26,473 bases of DNA from Bacillota bacterium. GTDB taxonomy: Bacteria > Bacillota > Clostridia > Lachnospirales > Lachnospiraceae. The translations under genes were made by a program, and so were the position numbers. Positions 15,366 to 22,592 of the stretch are shown piece after piece. The DNA lies in the NCBI GenBank assembly GCA_023415475.1, contig JAEZKL010000125.1, forward strand, positions 1-26,473. Reading direction: 5' to 3'. The stretch's first letter is position 1. Every line of letters starts with the position of its first letter. Below the pieces are notes generated by a model that saw nothing but the letters and a program-made list of their open reading frames with translations, was not told the origin of the DNA and ran no database searches.

Positions 15366-16313
15366 TCATTTATTTAAACTTACATTTATTGCTGCCTTTT
15401 CCTTGGCAAATAAAAATTCAATATACTTTACTAATACATATATAATTAAAACAAAGGCCACAGCTTCTTGAAACTTTATTAAGTATTTTAATGCTGTTAT
15501 TACATGACCGGATTTTATTAAAAATCCATTTGTAAGTTTCATACATATACCGCTTATAACAAATGGAAATGTAAATGCTGAGTAGCTCGGATAGAACTTT
15601 ATCCTTAAAAGCTTAAACATGAGAAATATAACTATTGTATACATAATAAGTGATAATGCCATTAAAAAATAAAGGATTGCCATATTTTTCATTTCAAAAG
15701 AATTCATATATCCCGCTAAAAGCAGGCTGGCAGGTGCTGCAAATATTGCGAGGCTTGGCAAAGCCGGCTCTGGTATCTCCTTAATCTTTATTACTCTGTA
15801 AAGAATTATTCCTAAAAGTACCAGATAAGTTGCTAACCCAAACCAAAAGACTAATTTACCGATCGCGCTCAACTGAAACATCGGACCTGTTACGCTTGCA
15901 ACAACAATACCGACATAAACGATAAACCAGGATGGAAACACCTGCTTAATTTTAAATTTTAGTACATACTTTTTTGTAAACCATATCATCAGTATGACAT
16001 GAAGTGCAAGCCCAATAATCCAAATTATGAGCGCAGCTATCTGTGAAAACGGCTTTATGTAAGTTGCTAATAACATAATTGTCATAGAAAATGTAGGAAA
16101 TACACTCGCTACTAAAGGGTTATCCAAAGCAATTACAATATCTTTAGGATATTTGATCATCTTTGCTATCATTAGAACAAATAATATCGCTGATAATACA
16201 CCAAATATACTGCGATAAACTTCCCCATATGATTGAATCAGGTTTCCTAATGCAGCTAAACCAAGCATAAGACCGGTTGCTGGAACAGGATATTTTTTTA
16301 GAATTTGTGTCAT
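15366..16313 (-). CDS. TDT/SLAC1-family transporter (TehA-like)
   Basis: A 315-residue integral membrane protein with about ten hydrophobic helices, matching the tellurite-resistance/dicarboxylate transporter family (SLAC1 fold). Features seen are the short N-terminus leading to Y-P-V-P-A-T-G-L and the early G-L-A-A-L-G-N motif. Later come a central P-S-W-F-I-V-Y-V-G-I, P-A-L-P-S-L-A-I-F-A-A-P-A-S-L, and F-Y-P-S-Y-S-A-F-T-F-P near residue 240. ATG at 16313 is chosen because AAGGAG lies nine bases before it; two further upstream ATGs read through that site. Family members act as channels or carriers for anions such as malate, sulfite, nitrate or chloride, or confer tellurite resistance. It follows the MobA-ModE-like gene by 153 bases on the same strand, so it may be its regulatory target or part of oxyanion handling. 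This link is inference. Confidence 0.82.
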   Translation of the reverse strand: MTQILKKYPVPATGLMLGLAALGNLIQSYGEVYRSIFGVLSAILFVLMIAKMIKYPKDIVIALDNPLVASVFPTFSMTIMLLATYIKPFSQIAALIIWIIGLALHVILMIWFTKKYVLKFKIKQVFPSWFIVYVGIVVASVTGPMFQLSAIGKLVFWFGLATYLVLLGIILYRVIKIKEIPEPALPSLAIFAAPASLLLAGYMNSFEMKNMAILYFLMALSLIMYTIVIFLMFKLLRIKFYPSYSAFTFPFVISGICMKLTNGFLIKSGHVITALKYLIKFQEAVAFVLIIYVLVKYIEFLFAKEKAAINVSLNK

Positions 16314-16395
16314 AGATAACATCTCCTTAATAATTATGCATTTCATTGTATCTTCCTTCACTATTTTAAGTTAGGGAACGATAAGTAAATTATAT

Positions 16396-16440
16396 AAGAA
16401 GAAGCGTATCCATACAACTTCTTCTTCGTAAGTATACGCT
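16396..16440 (-). promoter_or_regulatory. Two overlapping, mutually exclusive hairpins between regulator and transporter genes
   Basis: AAGAAGAAG (16396-16404) can pair with CTTCTTCTT (16418-16426). AGCGTAT (16403-16409) can instead pair with ATACGCT (16434-16440). The two left arms share 16403-16404, so both stems cannot be complete together. On the minus strand the first stem runs into an A/U-rich stretch like a weak terminator. It could be an attenuator ahead of the transporter gene or simply the end of the regulator transcript. Confidence 0.4.
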
Positions 16441-16466
16441 CCATCATATTATATTCATCCGTTCAT

Positions 16467-17393
16467 TTATACAAGTCCTTGCTTCTCAAATAATCTTTCA
16501 AACTCTGAATGTGCATGCTTTATGACACTTTCTTCAAACTCCTGGTAGGCATTAATAAAGGCAATCCCTCTTTGTGTAAGCTTTGTGTTTCCTCCTTTAC
16601 TGCCTCCTTGCTTTCTTTCAACCATCGCATATTCGAGCTTCTCCTCCAATTCATTAATTATAACCCACGCTTTACCATACGAGAGTGCCATCAAATCACA
16701 CGCTTTACGTACCGATCCGGTAATGCCGATCAAATAGAGTAAAAGCTTTGCTCGAGAATCAAAAAACGTCTTCTCTTTTTCTATATATATCTTAACAAAC
16801 GAATTAAGAATAGATCGGTTATGTACAGCCAGCCTTGCCTGAAGCTGTTCTTCACCATGAACACTGAGAATAATACCCTCGTCATCCACCGAAACCCTTT
16901 GGCGTTCTGACTCTATACTTGAAATTGCTCCGCGCATTCCATCATTTCCATCATAGGAAAATATCTTATCTATTATAACATTATTCATCACGATCGGGTG
17001 ACCGCCTATTCCGTTATAGGAAGGTGTTACAATATTCGAATTACAGTTTATCAGATTTTTAAGTGTACTTGGAGTAAACATCGGAGCATTAACCGGTGTA
17101 AACACTATTTTATCGCACTTATCCTTCAAGAAATCCATCCCTATCTTCGCTGACTCGAACAGCTGTGGTTTCTCGAAATGCTCATGTCGGATAAAAATTA
17201 ATCCATGAGGTGCAAGCTGATATTTAATTTCATCCTCATTTGCTCCGGTAATTATAACAATGGGGAAAACACCCGCCTGCTGATAGGTTATGACGATCCT
17301 TTTGATAATAGGGATAGAGCCAATCTGCAGCAGGGGTACGGCATCTTTTTTGCTAGCTGCGGCAATGATTCCACCAACATGGCTTTTATACAT
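16467..17393 (-). CDS. MobA-like domain fused to ModE-like DNA-binding domain
   Basis: A 308-residue protein. Residues 1-200 resemble the MobA/MocA nucleotidyltransferase fold: G-G-I-I-A-A-A at 7-13, V-I-I-T-G-A at 46-51, F-T-P-V-N-A-P at 98-104 and G-I-G-G-H-P-I at 128-134. Residues 205-290 match the ModE N-terminal winged helix: S-V-R-K-A-C-D-L-M-A-L-S-Y-G-K-A-W and the loop G-G-S-K-G-G-N-T-K-L-T (263-273). Key catalytic features are missing. The nucleotide loop reads A-A-A-S-K-K-D instead of the G-x-S/G-x-R-M-G type, and the metal-binding Asp of the D-x-P motif is Asn102. I infer a ligand-sensing regulator rather than an active enzyme. ATG at 17393 has AAGG eight bases upstream; GTG at 17402 is less likely. 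It is divergent from the cysteine-rich gene and upstream of the TDT transporter. Confidence 0.8.
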   Translation of the reverse strand: MYKSHVGGIIAAASKKDAVPLLQIGSIPIIKRIVITYQQAGVFPIVIITGANEDEIKYQLAPHGLIFIRHEHFEKPQLFESAKIGMDFLKDKCDKIVFTPVNAPMFTPSTLKNLINCNSNIVTPSYNGIGGHPIVMNNVIIDKIFSYDGNDGMRGAISSIESERQRVSVDDEGIILSVHGEEQLQARLAVHNRSILNSFVKIYIEKEKTFFDSRAKLLLYLIGITGSVRKACDLMALSYGKAWVIINELEEKLEYAMVERKQGGSKGGNTKLTQRGIAFINAYQEFEESVIKHAHSEFERLFEKQGLV

Positions 17394-17497
17394 AGCTATC
17401 ACCTTCCTATAATTAATTCAACTTTGCCTATGAAAACTGAAAAGTATCAGGCATCTTTTTGCAGTTAATGATTTACTGTTACTTTCATGCGAATCAT

Positions 17498-17526
17498 ATT
17501 ATATCATAGTTTACAATAAGTGAGAA
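17498..17526 (-). promoter_or_regulatory. Candidate promoter of the MobA-ModE fusion gene
   Basis: On the minus strand a perfect TATAAT (17498-17503) lies 17 bases after TTCTCA (17521-17526), a four-of-six match to the -35 consensus. Transcription would begin near 17491, giving a leader of about 100 bases. Confidence 0.55.
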
Positions 17527-17555
17527 CGGTAATCATCAAGCATACGAGCAACCTC

Positions 17556-17567
17556 TCTTCGAGAAGA
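17556..17567. promoter_or_regulatory. Palindrome between divergent promoters
   Basis: TCTTC (17556-17560) and GAAGA (17563-17567) flank a GA centre. The site lies directly before the -35 of the plus-strand gene and about 30 bases behind the minus-strand -35, where a regulator could act on both. It does not match the E. coli ModE site. Confidence 0.3.
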
Positions 17568-17569
17568 AC

Positions 17570-17599
17570 TTGCAATTCAGAAAAAGAATCACTTATAAT
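17570..17599 (+). promoter_or_regulatory. Candidate promoter of the C_GCAxxG_C_C gene
   Basis: TTGCAA (17570-17575) and a perfect TATAAT (17594-17599) are separated by 18 bases. The start would fall near 17606, leaving a leader of about 30 bases that includes the GGTGGAGGT ribosome binding site. Confidence 0.65.
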
Positions 17600-17634
17600 T
17601 GCACTGTAGAACAAAAAATTGGTGGAGGTATACT

Positions 17635-18114
17635 ATGAAGCCGGATAAGATTAAACAAGTAAATAATGAAGAAACTCTTAATGGGGTACAAACGAAAGCT
17701 GAAGAGCTATTTAGAAGTGGCACTTTCTTTTGCAGTGAAGCTGTAGTTCAAACTATTAATGAATTTTTAGATAAACCATATGCAGAGGATGTCGTTAAGC
17801 TGGCCAGCGGCTTCCCGATAGGTATGGGGAAAGCAGGCTGTTTATGCGGTGCTGTTTCAGGTGGGCAAATGGCCCTTGGCATGGTCTATGGACGAGTAGA
17901 AGGCGAACCTATGCAGGATAGAATGTTTGAACTATCGAAGGAACTTCATGATTACATTAAGGAGGAATACAACTCGACCTGCTGCAGAGTAATAACTAAG
18001 GAATGGGCCGGAGACAATTTTAAAAGTCCCGAAAGGAAGAATCACTGTATAACGATTACCGGAAAAGTTGCAAGATGGGTCGCAAATAAAATGATAGAAG
18101 ACGGAAAGATATAA
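17635..18114 (+). CDS. C_GCAxxG_C_C family protein (putative redox/metal-binding)
   Basis: A 159-residue cytosolic protein of the C_GCAxxG_C_C family. The family cysteines are visible: Cys33 (F-F-C-S-E-A-V), the G-C-L-C-G-A-V-S-G-G block with Cys69 and Cys71, the pair Cys116-Cys117 (S-T-C-C-R), and Cys138 (N-H-C). The spacing suggests binding of a metal or Fe-S cluster, or thiol redox chemistry, but the biochemical function of the family is not established to my knowledge. ATG at 17635 follows GGTGGAGGT by five bases; the longer frame from 17599 would begin inside the promoter's -10. It is the only recognised plus-strand gene in the window and is transcribed away from the MobA-ModE fusion gene. 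Shared regulation in oxyanion or metal metabolism is possible but unproven. It ends in a hairpin shared with cheB. Confidence 0.85.
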   Translation: MKPDKIKQVNNEETLNGVQTKAEELFRSGTFFCSEAVVQTINEFLDKPYAEDVVKLASGFPIGMGKAGCLCGAVSGGQMALGMVYGRVEGEPMQDRMFELSKELHDYIKEEYNSTCCRVITKEWAGDNFKSPERKNHCITITGKVARWVANKMIEDGKI

Positions 18115-18149
18115 ATTTTCAATTATCCAAATAGATGTTCATTAGTAAA

Positions 18150-18177
18150 GGGACGGGATTCATAAGAATCCCATCCC
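18150..18177. terminator. Hairpin between convergent genes
   Basis: GGGACGGGATTC (18150-18161) faces GAATCCCATCCC (18166-18177), with one mismatch and a four-base ATAA loop. It lies between the ends of the C_GCAxxG_C_C gene and cheB, so it probably ends transcription from both sides. No real U-run follows on either strand, which lowers confidence in intrinsic termination. Confidence 0.55.
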
Positions 18178-18179
18178 AA

Positions 18180-19214
18180 CTATTGGCACAGAGTCGAATA
18201 TAACAGATGAGGAATGTTGTTAAGTGAAGTTTGTTTCTCAATTGCACCGATATTATATGCTACTTTAGGCATGCCATACACTACGGATGATTTTTCGTCC
18301 TGTCCTATAGTTCTTGCACCCTTGCGTCTCATAGAAAGCAAACCTTTAGCCCCATCATATCCCATTCCGGTTAGTATAACTCCAATGCTATTGCTACCCG
18401 CTTCTTTTGCCACCGATTCAAAAAGGACGTCAACAGAAGGACAATGTCCGTTTACCTTTTCGCCTTCAAAACATTCAACACAATATCTTGAACCTTTTCT
18501 TATTATTTTCATATGTTGATCGCCAGGCGCTATCAGTACAGTGCCCGTTTCTACAAAATCGCCTGTCCGAGCTTCTTTTACATTTAAATTGGTAGAATTA
18601 TTTAATCTTTCAGCAAACATTCGAGAAAAATTAGGTGGGATATGCTGTACTATAACAATTCCAGGTAAGTTTTGGGGTAACTCCTTTAGAATACGAAAGA
18701 TTGCTTCTGTTCCTCCGGTTGAGGCCCCAATTGCGATGATTTGATTGCTAACCGTTTTTAAAGTACTATATATTTTATTTTCTGGATTTTCTGGATTTTC
18801 TGAATTCGAATTTGCTATCTTCGACACCGATGCAATTTTCACCTTTAGTATCAACTCATGAATGAAGTTTTCTACACTTTTTACCGAGCTGACATCAGGC
18901 TTACCAACAAAATCAACAGCGCCGGCGTTCATAGCATCAAATACGACTCCGCTAACAGAACTAACAACAATCGTGGGCAACGGATATTGCGGCATAAGTC
19001 TTTTAATAAATTCAATTCCATTCATTTTCGGCATCTCGATATCACAGGTCATTACATCTGGTTCATATTTAATAATTTTATCCCTAGCATCGAAGGGATC
19101 ATTTGCTGTAGCAACAACTTGTATATTTAAATCAGAAGAAAGTCCTTTCGATAATACCTCTCTAAACACAATACTATCATCGACTATTAATACTTTTACT
19201 TTTTTTCTAATCAT
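18180..19214 (-). CDS. cheB: CheB, chemotaxis response regulator protein-glutamate methylesterase
   Basis: A 344-residue cytosolic enzyme that removes methyl groups from (and deamidates) chemoreceptors for adaptation. The receiver domain (about 5-125) has Asp12-Asp13, phospho-acceptor Asp58 (T-C-D-I-E-M-P) and Lys105. A linker follows (about 126-155) with an N-P-E repeat encoded by a 9-bp tandem repeat. The methylesterase domain has the catalytic triad Ser165 (G-A-S-T-G-G), His191 (Q-H-I-P-P) and Asp287 (G-M-G-Y-D-G-A). Length and motifs are standard, so it should be active. ATG at 19214 has GAGGTGA about eight bases upstream. It is the last gene of the che operon, 57 bases after cheR, and ends at a hairpin shared with the convergent gene. 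The enzyme is expected to be activated by phosphorylation from the CheA encoded in the same operon. Confidence 0.96.
   Translation of the reverse strand: MIRKKVKVLIVDDSIVFREVLSKGLSSDLNIQVVATANDPFDARDKIIKYEPDVMTCDIEMPKMNGIEFIKRLMPQYPLPTIVVSSVSGVVFDAMNAGAVDFVGKPDVSSVKSVENFIHELILKVKIASVSKIANSNSENPENPENKIYSTLKTVSNQIIAIGASTGGTEAIFRILKELPQNLPGIVIVQHIPPNFSRMFAERLNNSTNLNVKEARTGDFVETGTVLIAPGDQHMKIIRKGSRYCVECFEGEKVNGHCPSVDVLFESVAKEAGSNSIGVILTGMGYDGAKGLLSMRRKGARTIGQDEKSSVVYGMPKVAYNIGAIEKQTSLNNIPHLLYSTLCQ
18781..18807. repeat. Three-copy 9-bp tandem repeat in cheB
   Basis: TCTGGATTT occurs twice, followed by TCTGAATTC. It encodes the repeated E-N-P of the CheB interdomain linker and keeps the reading frame whatever the copy number. 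Confidence 0.7.
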
Positions 19215-19271
19215 AACACAATCACCTCACAGCAATTTATTAAAGTTATTTTTCATTAATCGTACAATTCA

Positions 19272-20087
19272 TTATTCCTTCCTATAAACAGAGGGCATAA
19301 TATACTTAAATCTTGTCTCATCACGATTGATTGTTTCCGCATGACCAATAAATAAATATCCACCATATTCCAACGAATCATAAAATTTATTAATCAAACC
19401 ATTTCTTGTATTAGAATCAAAATATATCATTACATTCCTACAAAAGATCACATGAAATTTCTGTTTAAATGGAAATGTTTTTTCCATTAAATTAAATTTT
19501 CTAAATATAACTTCATTTCTGATTTTATCTGTTAGGATAGACTTTTCGTTATCTAATTTTTTTAAGTAATTAAGTTTCCATTGAGATGGTAAATTCGCTA
19601 TTTTCTCATTACTATAAATACCTCTGGTAGCTTCCTCAAGAACTTTACTGGATATATCCGTGGCCAAAATCTTCGTATCCCACCACATTTTTTCTTTTCC
19701 AAAAAACTCATCAATAACCATTGCCAGGGTATATGGTTCTTCCCCAGAGGAACAACCTGCACTCCATATTCTTAAGTCTTTATTCTTTGCAACATTAACT
19801 AGATAAGATAACACCTTATCTCTAAAATAATAAAAATGGTTATCTTCTCTCATAAAAAAAGTGTGGTTTGTTGTAATTTTGTCAATTAGTGTTGTAACAG
19901 CCTCACCTGTTTTATCTGATAAAACATACTTATAGTATTCAGAGAAATCTTTAAAACCTTTCTGAAACAGTACATTTTGCAGTCTTCCGGTTACTAATGA
20001 CAGTTTTTCTTCTTTTAAATTAATACCATAATGGGAATGGATATATTCAGATAGTAGTCCGAACTCTTTATTTGTAATAGGTATCAT
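19272..20087 (-). CDS. cheR: CheR, chemotaxis protein-glutamate O-methyltransferase
   Basis: A 271-residue cytosolic enzyme that methylates glutamates of chemoreceptors using S-adenosylmethionine. The N-terminal all-helical domain (about 1-75) is followed by T-N-H-T-F-F-M-R-E (73-81). The SAM-binding motif I is W-S-A-G-C-S-S-G-E-E-P-Y-T (108-120). Further conserved elements are A-T-D-I-S and F-C-R-N-V-M-I-Y-F, and the C-terminal G-H-A-E. ATG at 20087 is preferred over the TTG at 20102: AGGTG lies five bases before the ATG, and the TTG would read through it. It is separated from the mcp gene by 212 bases with a long hairpin and from cheB by 57 bases. It lacks the C-terminal pentapeptide-docking context of enteric systems, in keeping with the receptor in this operon having no N-W-E-T-F tail. 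Confidence 0.95.
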   Translation of the reverse strand: MIPITNKEFGLLSEYIHSHYGINLKEEKLSLVTGRLQNVLFQKGFKDFSEYYKYVLSDKTGEAVTTLIDKITTNHTFFMREDNHFYYFRDKVLSYLVNVAKNKDLRIWSAGCSSGEEPYTLAMVIDEFFGKEKMWWDTKILATDISSKVLEEATRGIYSNEKIANLPSQWKLNYLKKLDNEKSILTDKIRNEVIFRKFNLMEKTFPFKQKFHVIFCRNVMIYFDSNTRNGLINKFYDSLEYGGYLFIGHAETINRDETRFKYIMPSVYRKE

Positions 20088-20169
20088 CACATCACCTGCC
20101 AATAGTAAGTTTTGTATAAACCCTTCATATAAATACCTGATTAATTTTTTTGTTATAATATTGTTTTAT

Positions 20170-20214
20170 ATATTCGTATCGGATTGATAAAGCCATCGAA
20201 TCCGATACGAATAT
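20170..20214. repeat. 16-bp perfect hairpin between mcp and cheR
   Basis: ATATTCGTATCGGATT (20170-20185) and AATCCGATACGAATAT (20199-20214) are exact complements, and GAT/ATC inside the loop add three more pairs. No U-run follows on the minus strand. It probably protects the mcp mRNA end or dampens expression of cheR and cheB. An operator role is also possible. Confidence 0.7.
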
Positions 20215-20299
20215 TTACTCTTTGATTTATTGCTGATTAACTGCAAATATATTCACAACTAATTTTTATTTAATGGGAATTTACTTATACAACTTGTAA

Positions 20300-22021
20300 T
20301 TAATACTTTCCAAACTCTTGATCACTTAATGAAATTTTATACTTGGAAGCAGCAGCTTTACCCTTTGCTTCTGATTTGTAGCTTATATTTTGATTCTTAT
20401 TTTTCGTCATGTTATCAAGCATATTTAGAACTTCTGGGTTAATTTCATCATATCTATGCTTAGTTGTTACATTTTTCTTCAGCTTAAATTTCCCAACCAT
20501 TTCCTTCAAAAGCTCAGCTTGACTTAAAAGCTCCTCACTAGCTGCTGCACTTTCTTCTGCAGTTGATGAATTCGTCTGCACTACATCTGAAACCTGCATA
20601 ATACCCTGATTTATCTGACCAATGCCTGCTGCCTGTTCGTTCGATGCAGTTGCTATATCATTCACCAGGTTAGCTACCTTTTCGATACCACGTACTATCT
20701 CATTTAGAGATTCAGCCGTACTATTTGCAATCTTTGTTCCACCTTCTGCCTTCTTAATAGAACCTTCAATCATTTCGGTAGTTTCTTTTGCAGCATTTGC
20801 AGAACGTGCTGCAAGTGTTCTTACTTCTTCAGCCACTACTGCAAAGCCTTTTCCATGTTGTCCTGCCCTTGCAGCTTCTACAGCTGCATTCAGTGCTAAA
20901 ATGTTCGTCTGGAAGGCGATATCATCAATAACCTTTATAATCTTTGATATATTATTGGATGAATCATTAATCTCCTCCATTGCCATAAGCATTTCCTTCA
21001 TCTGGCTATTACCCTGTGTAGCATTTACTTTGACGTCTATTGCCAACTCATTCGCTTTATCAGCATGTTCTGCATTCATTTTTGTCTGTGAGGATATCTC
21101 CTCTAACGAAGCAGTAAGCTCTTCAATAGAGCTAGCCTGTTCGGTAGCTCCCTGGGAAAGTGACATACTAGAGTCGGATACTTGCCTTGCTCCCGTTGAT
21201 ACCTGTTCTGACGCAATATTGATGTTGGTCATTGCTTCATTCATATTGTCTGCCATTTTTCTGAATGCCTGTGCAAGCATACCTACTTCATCTTTCGCGT
21301 TGATATCGATCGTAACATCAAGATCACCATCTGCAATCCTTTCAGAGATAGTTAAAAGTCTATTTATAGGCTTTCTAATTGATGAAGATACGAAAATTCC
21401 GAGAAATATGGATATGGACACCCCTACGAGCAATATGATAATGCTCTTTATTATCGCTTGATTTGAAACGGCTGTATTTTCATCTGATGTGTTTTTAGCA
21501 TGCTCAACCTTCAATACCTTTAATTGATTTATGACACTATCTAATTCTTTTCTAACAGAATCTCCTTCCCCTTTCTCGAGTGCCATAGCCTGCGCTTTAT
21601 TACCCGCTTTGACCTCATTAATTATATTAACAACAATCTTGTCATACTGTTCTTTATAACTTCGAATATCCTGAGCCACTTTCCTCGTTTCATCTGTTAA
21701 GAGCGTCTTTTCCACTTCACTTAAATTCGTTTCAAACTCCGCAATCCTCTCATTAATTCTACTTTCATAATCTGCAATTTCTGCATCAGTATCAGCTAAT
21801 AATATATCTTTAACATTTCCACGCTGTCTTTGGTATGATTCTACAACAATAACTAAATCACCCAGCGGTACTGTCATACTGTCATAAAGTAAATTGTCAA
21901 GAGCTTCAGCTTGCTTTATATCAATAATACCTACAATACCAATTACACCTGCTAAAATCGCTACGATTAAAAAAGAAATAACAAGTTTGACACCAATTTT
22001 CATATTATAATACCATCTCAT
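20300..22021 (-). CDS. Methyl-accepting chemotaxis protein with 4-helix-bundle sensor
   Basis: A 573-residue transmembrane chemoreceptor. The first transmembrane segment is at about 11-33. A roughly 155-residue extracellular helical domain of the 4HB_MCP type follows (about 34-189), then a second transmembrane segment (190-212) and HAMP (213-265). The long cytoplasmic coiled-coil includes the nearly invariant hairpin tip around 365-401 (I-A-F-Q-T-N-I-L-A-L-N-A-A-V-E-A-A-R-A-G). Q/E-rich methylation helices flank it. The C-terminal ~55 residues are Lys/Asn-rich and unstructured, with no N-W-E-T-F tether. ATG at 22021 is kept because clostridial receptors commonly begin M-K/R-W-x-x-N-x-K-I-G; ATG at 22003 is the alternative. 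It lies between cheW and cheR and is probably the dedicated receptor of this operon. The ligand is unknown; such sensor domains often bind small organic molecules. Confidence 0.93.
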   Translation of the reverse strand: MRWYYNMKIGVKLVISFLIVAILAGVIGIVGIIDIKQAEALDNLLYDSMTVPLGDLVIVVESYQRQRGNVKDILLADTDAEIADYESRINERIAEFETNLSEVEKTLLTDETRKVAQDIRSYKEQYDKIVVNIINEVKAGNKAQAMALEKGEGDSVRKELDSVINQLKVLKVEHAKNTSDENTAVSNQAIIKSIIILLVGVSISIFLGIFVSSSIRKPINRLLTISERIADGDLDVTIDINAKDEVGMLAQAFRKMADNMNEAMTNINIASEQVSTGARQVSDSSMSLSQGATEQASSIEELTASLEEISSQTKMNAEHADKANELAIDVKVNATQGNSQMKEMLMAMEEINDSSNNISKIIKVIDDIAFQTNILALNAAVEAARAGQHGKGFAVVAEEVRTLAARSANAAKETTEMIEGSIKKAEGGTKIANSTAESLNEIVRGIEKVANLVNDIATASNEQAAGIGQINQGIMQVSDVVQTNSSTAEESAAASEELLSQAELLKEMVGKFKLKKNVTTKHRYDEINPEVLNMLDNMTKNKNQNISYKSEAKGKAAASKYKISLSDQEFGKY

Positions 22022-22045
22022 AAGATAGTTCTTCCGATGTAATTT

Positions 22046-22540
22046 TTATAATGTTACGCTTAAATCTTCTAATTCTTCTTCTGTAAGCAGCTTTTCACAA
22101 TCCAGTAATAGTTTTACATCATTTCCAACTTTGCCGATATTTTTTATGTACCTATTGTTATAGCTTTTGTTCATTTGGGGTGGTTCAACAATATCCTGGT
22201 CTGGAATTGTTAGCACCTCAGAAACACCGTCAACAACGATACCCATCGATATATCCTTAATGTCAACAACTATCACACAAGTCCGATCATTGTATGCCTT
22301 TGATTCCTTTTTAAAACGGACCCTAATATCCATAACAGGAATGATCTTACCCCTCAGATTTATAATCCCCCTTACATGCTCTGGGAGCTCAGGTATTTCT
22401 GTAATCTCTTGAATTCCTATGATTTCTGTTACATATTTGATTTCTATCCCATAGCTTTCTTTGTCTAATGAGAAAGTTAAAAACCTACCCTTTTGAGTGT
22501 CTTCCTCAGTCTCTTTTGAATCTTCAATAATTTCTGCCAT
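22046..22540 (-). CDS. cheW: CheW, chemotaxis coupling protein
   Basis: A 164-residue cytosolic scaffold that links receptors to CheA in signalling arrays. It consists of one CheW domain with F-L-T-F-S-L-D-K-E-S-Y-G-I near residue 20. The conserved I-P-E-L-P-E-H-V-R-G-I-I-N-L-R-G stretch is at about 52-67 and V-M-D-I-R at about 72-76. It carries an N-terminal acidic extension of about 18 residues. ATG at 22540 has GGAGA seven bases upstream. It lies 52 bases after cheA and 24 bases before mcp, so the signalling core is co-expressed. Confidence 0.95.
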   Translation of the reverse strand: MAEIIEDSKETEEDTQKGRFLTFSLDKESYGIEIKYVTEIIGIQEITEIPELPEHVRGIINLRGKIIPVMDIRVRFKKESKAYNDRTCVIVVDIKDISMGIVVDGVSEVLTIPDQDIVEPPQMNKSYNNRYIKNIGKVGNDVKLLLDCEKLLTEEELEDLSVTL

Positions 22541-22592
22541 GGCTAAATCTCCTTTCCCTTAATTAATGTAATATGAATTTTAAACGTTAAGC

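Noticed and set aside
17393..17634. Canonical ModE operator in the divergent region
   Set aside because: No match to the E. coli ModE palindrome was found; the TCTTC-GA-GAAGA site is different in sequence and size.
20622..21461. 279-codon plus-strand open frame inside mcp
   Set aside because: It is antisense to the conserved receptor signalling domain; long shadow frames are common opposite Ala/Glu-rich coiled coils.
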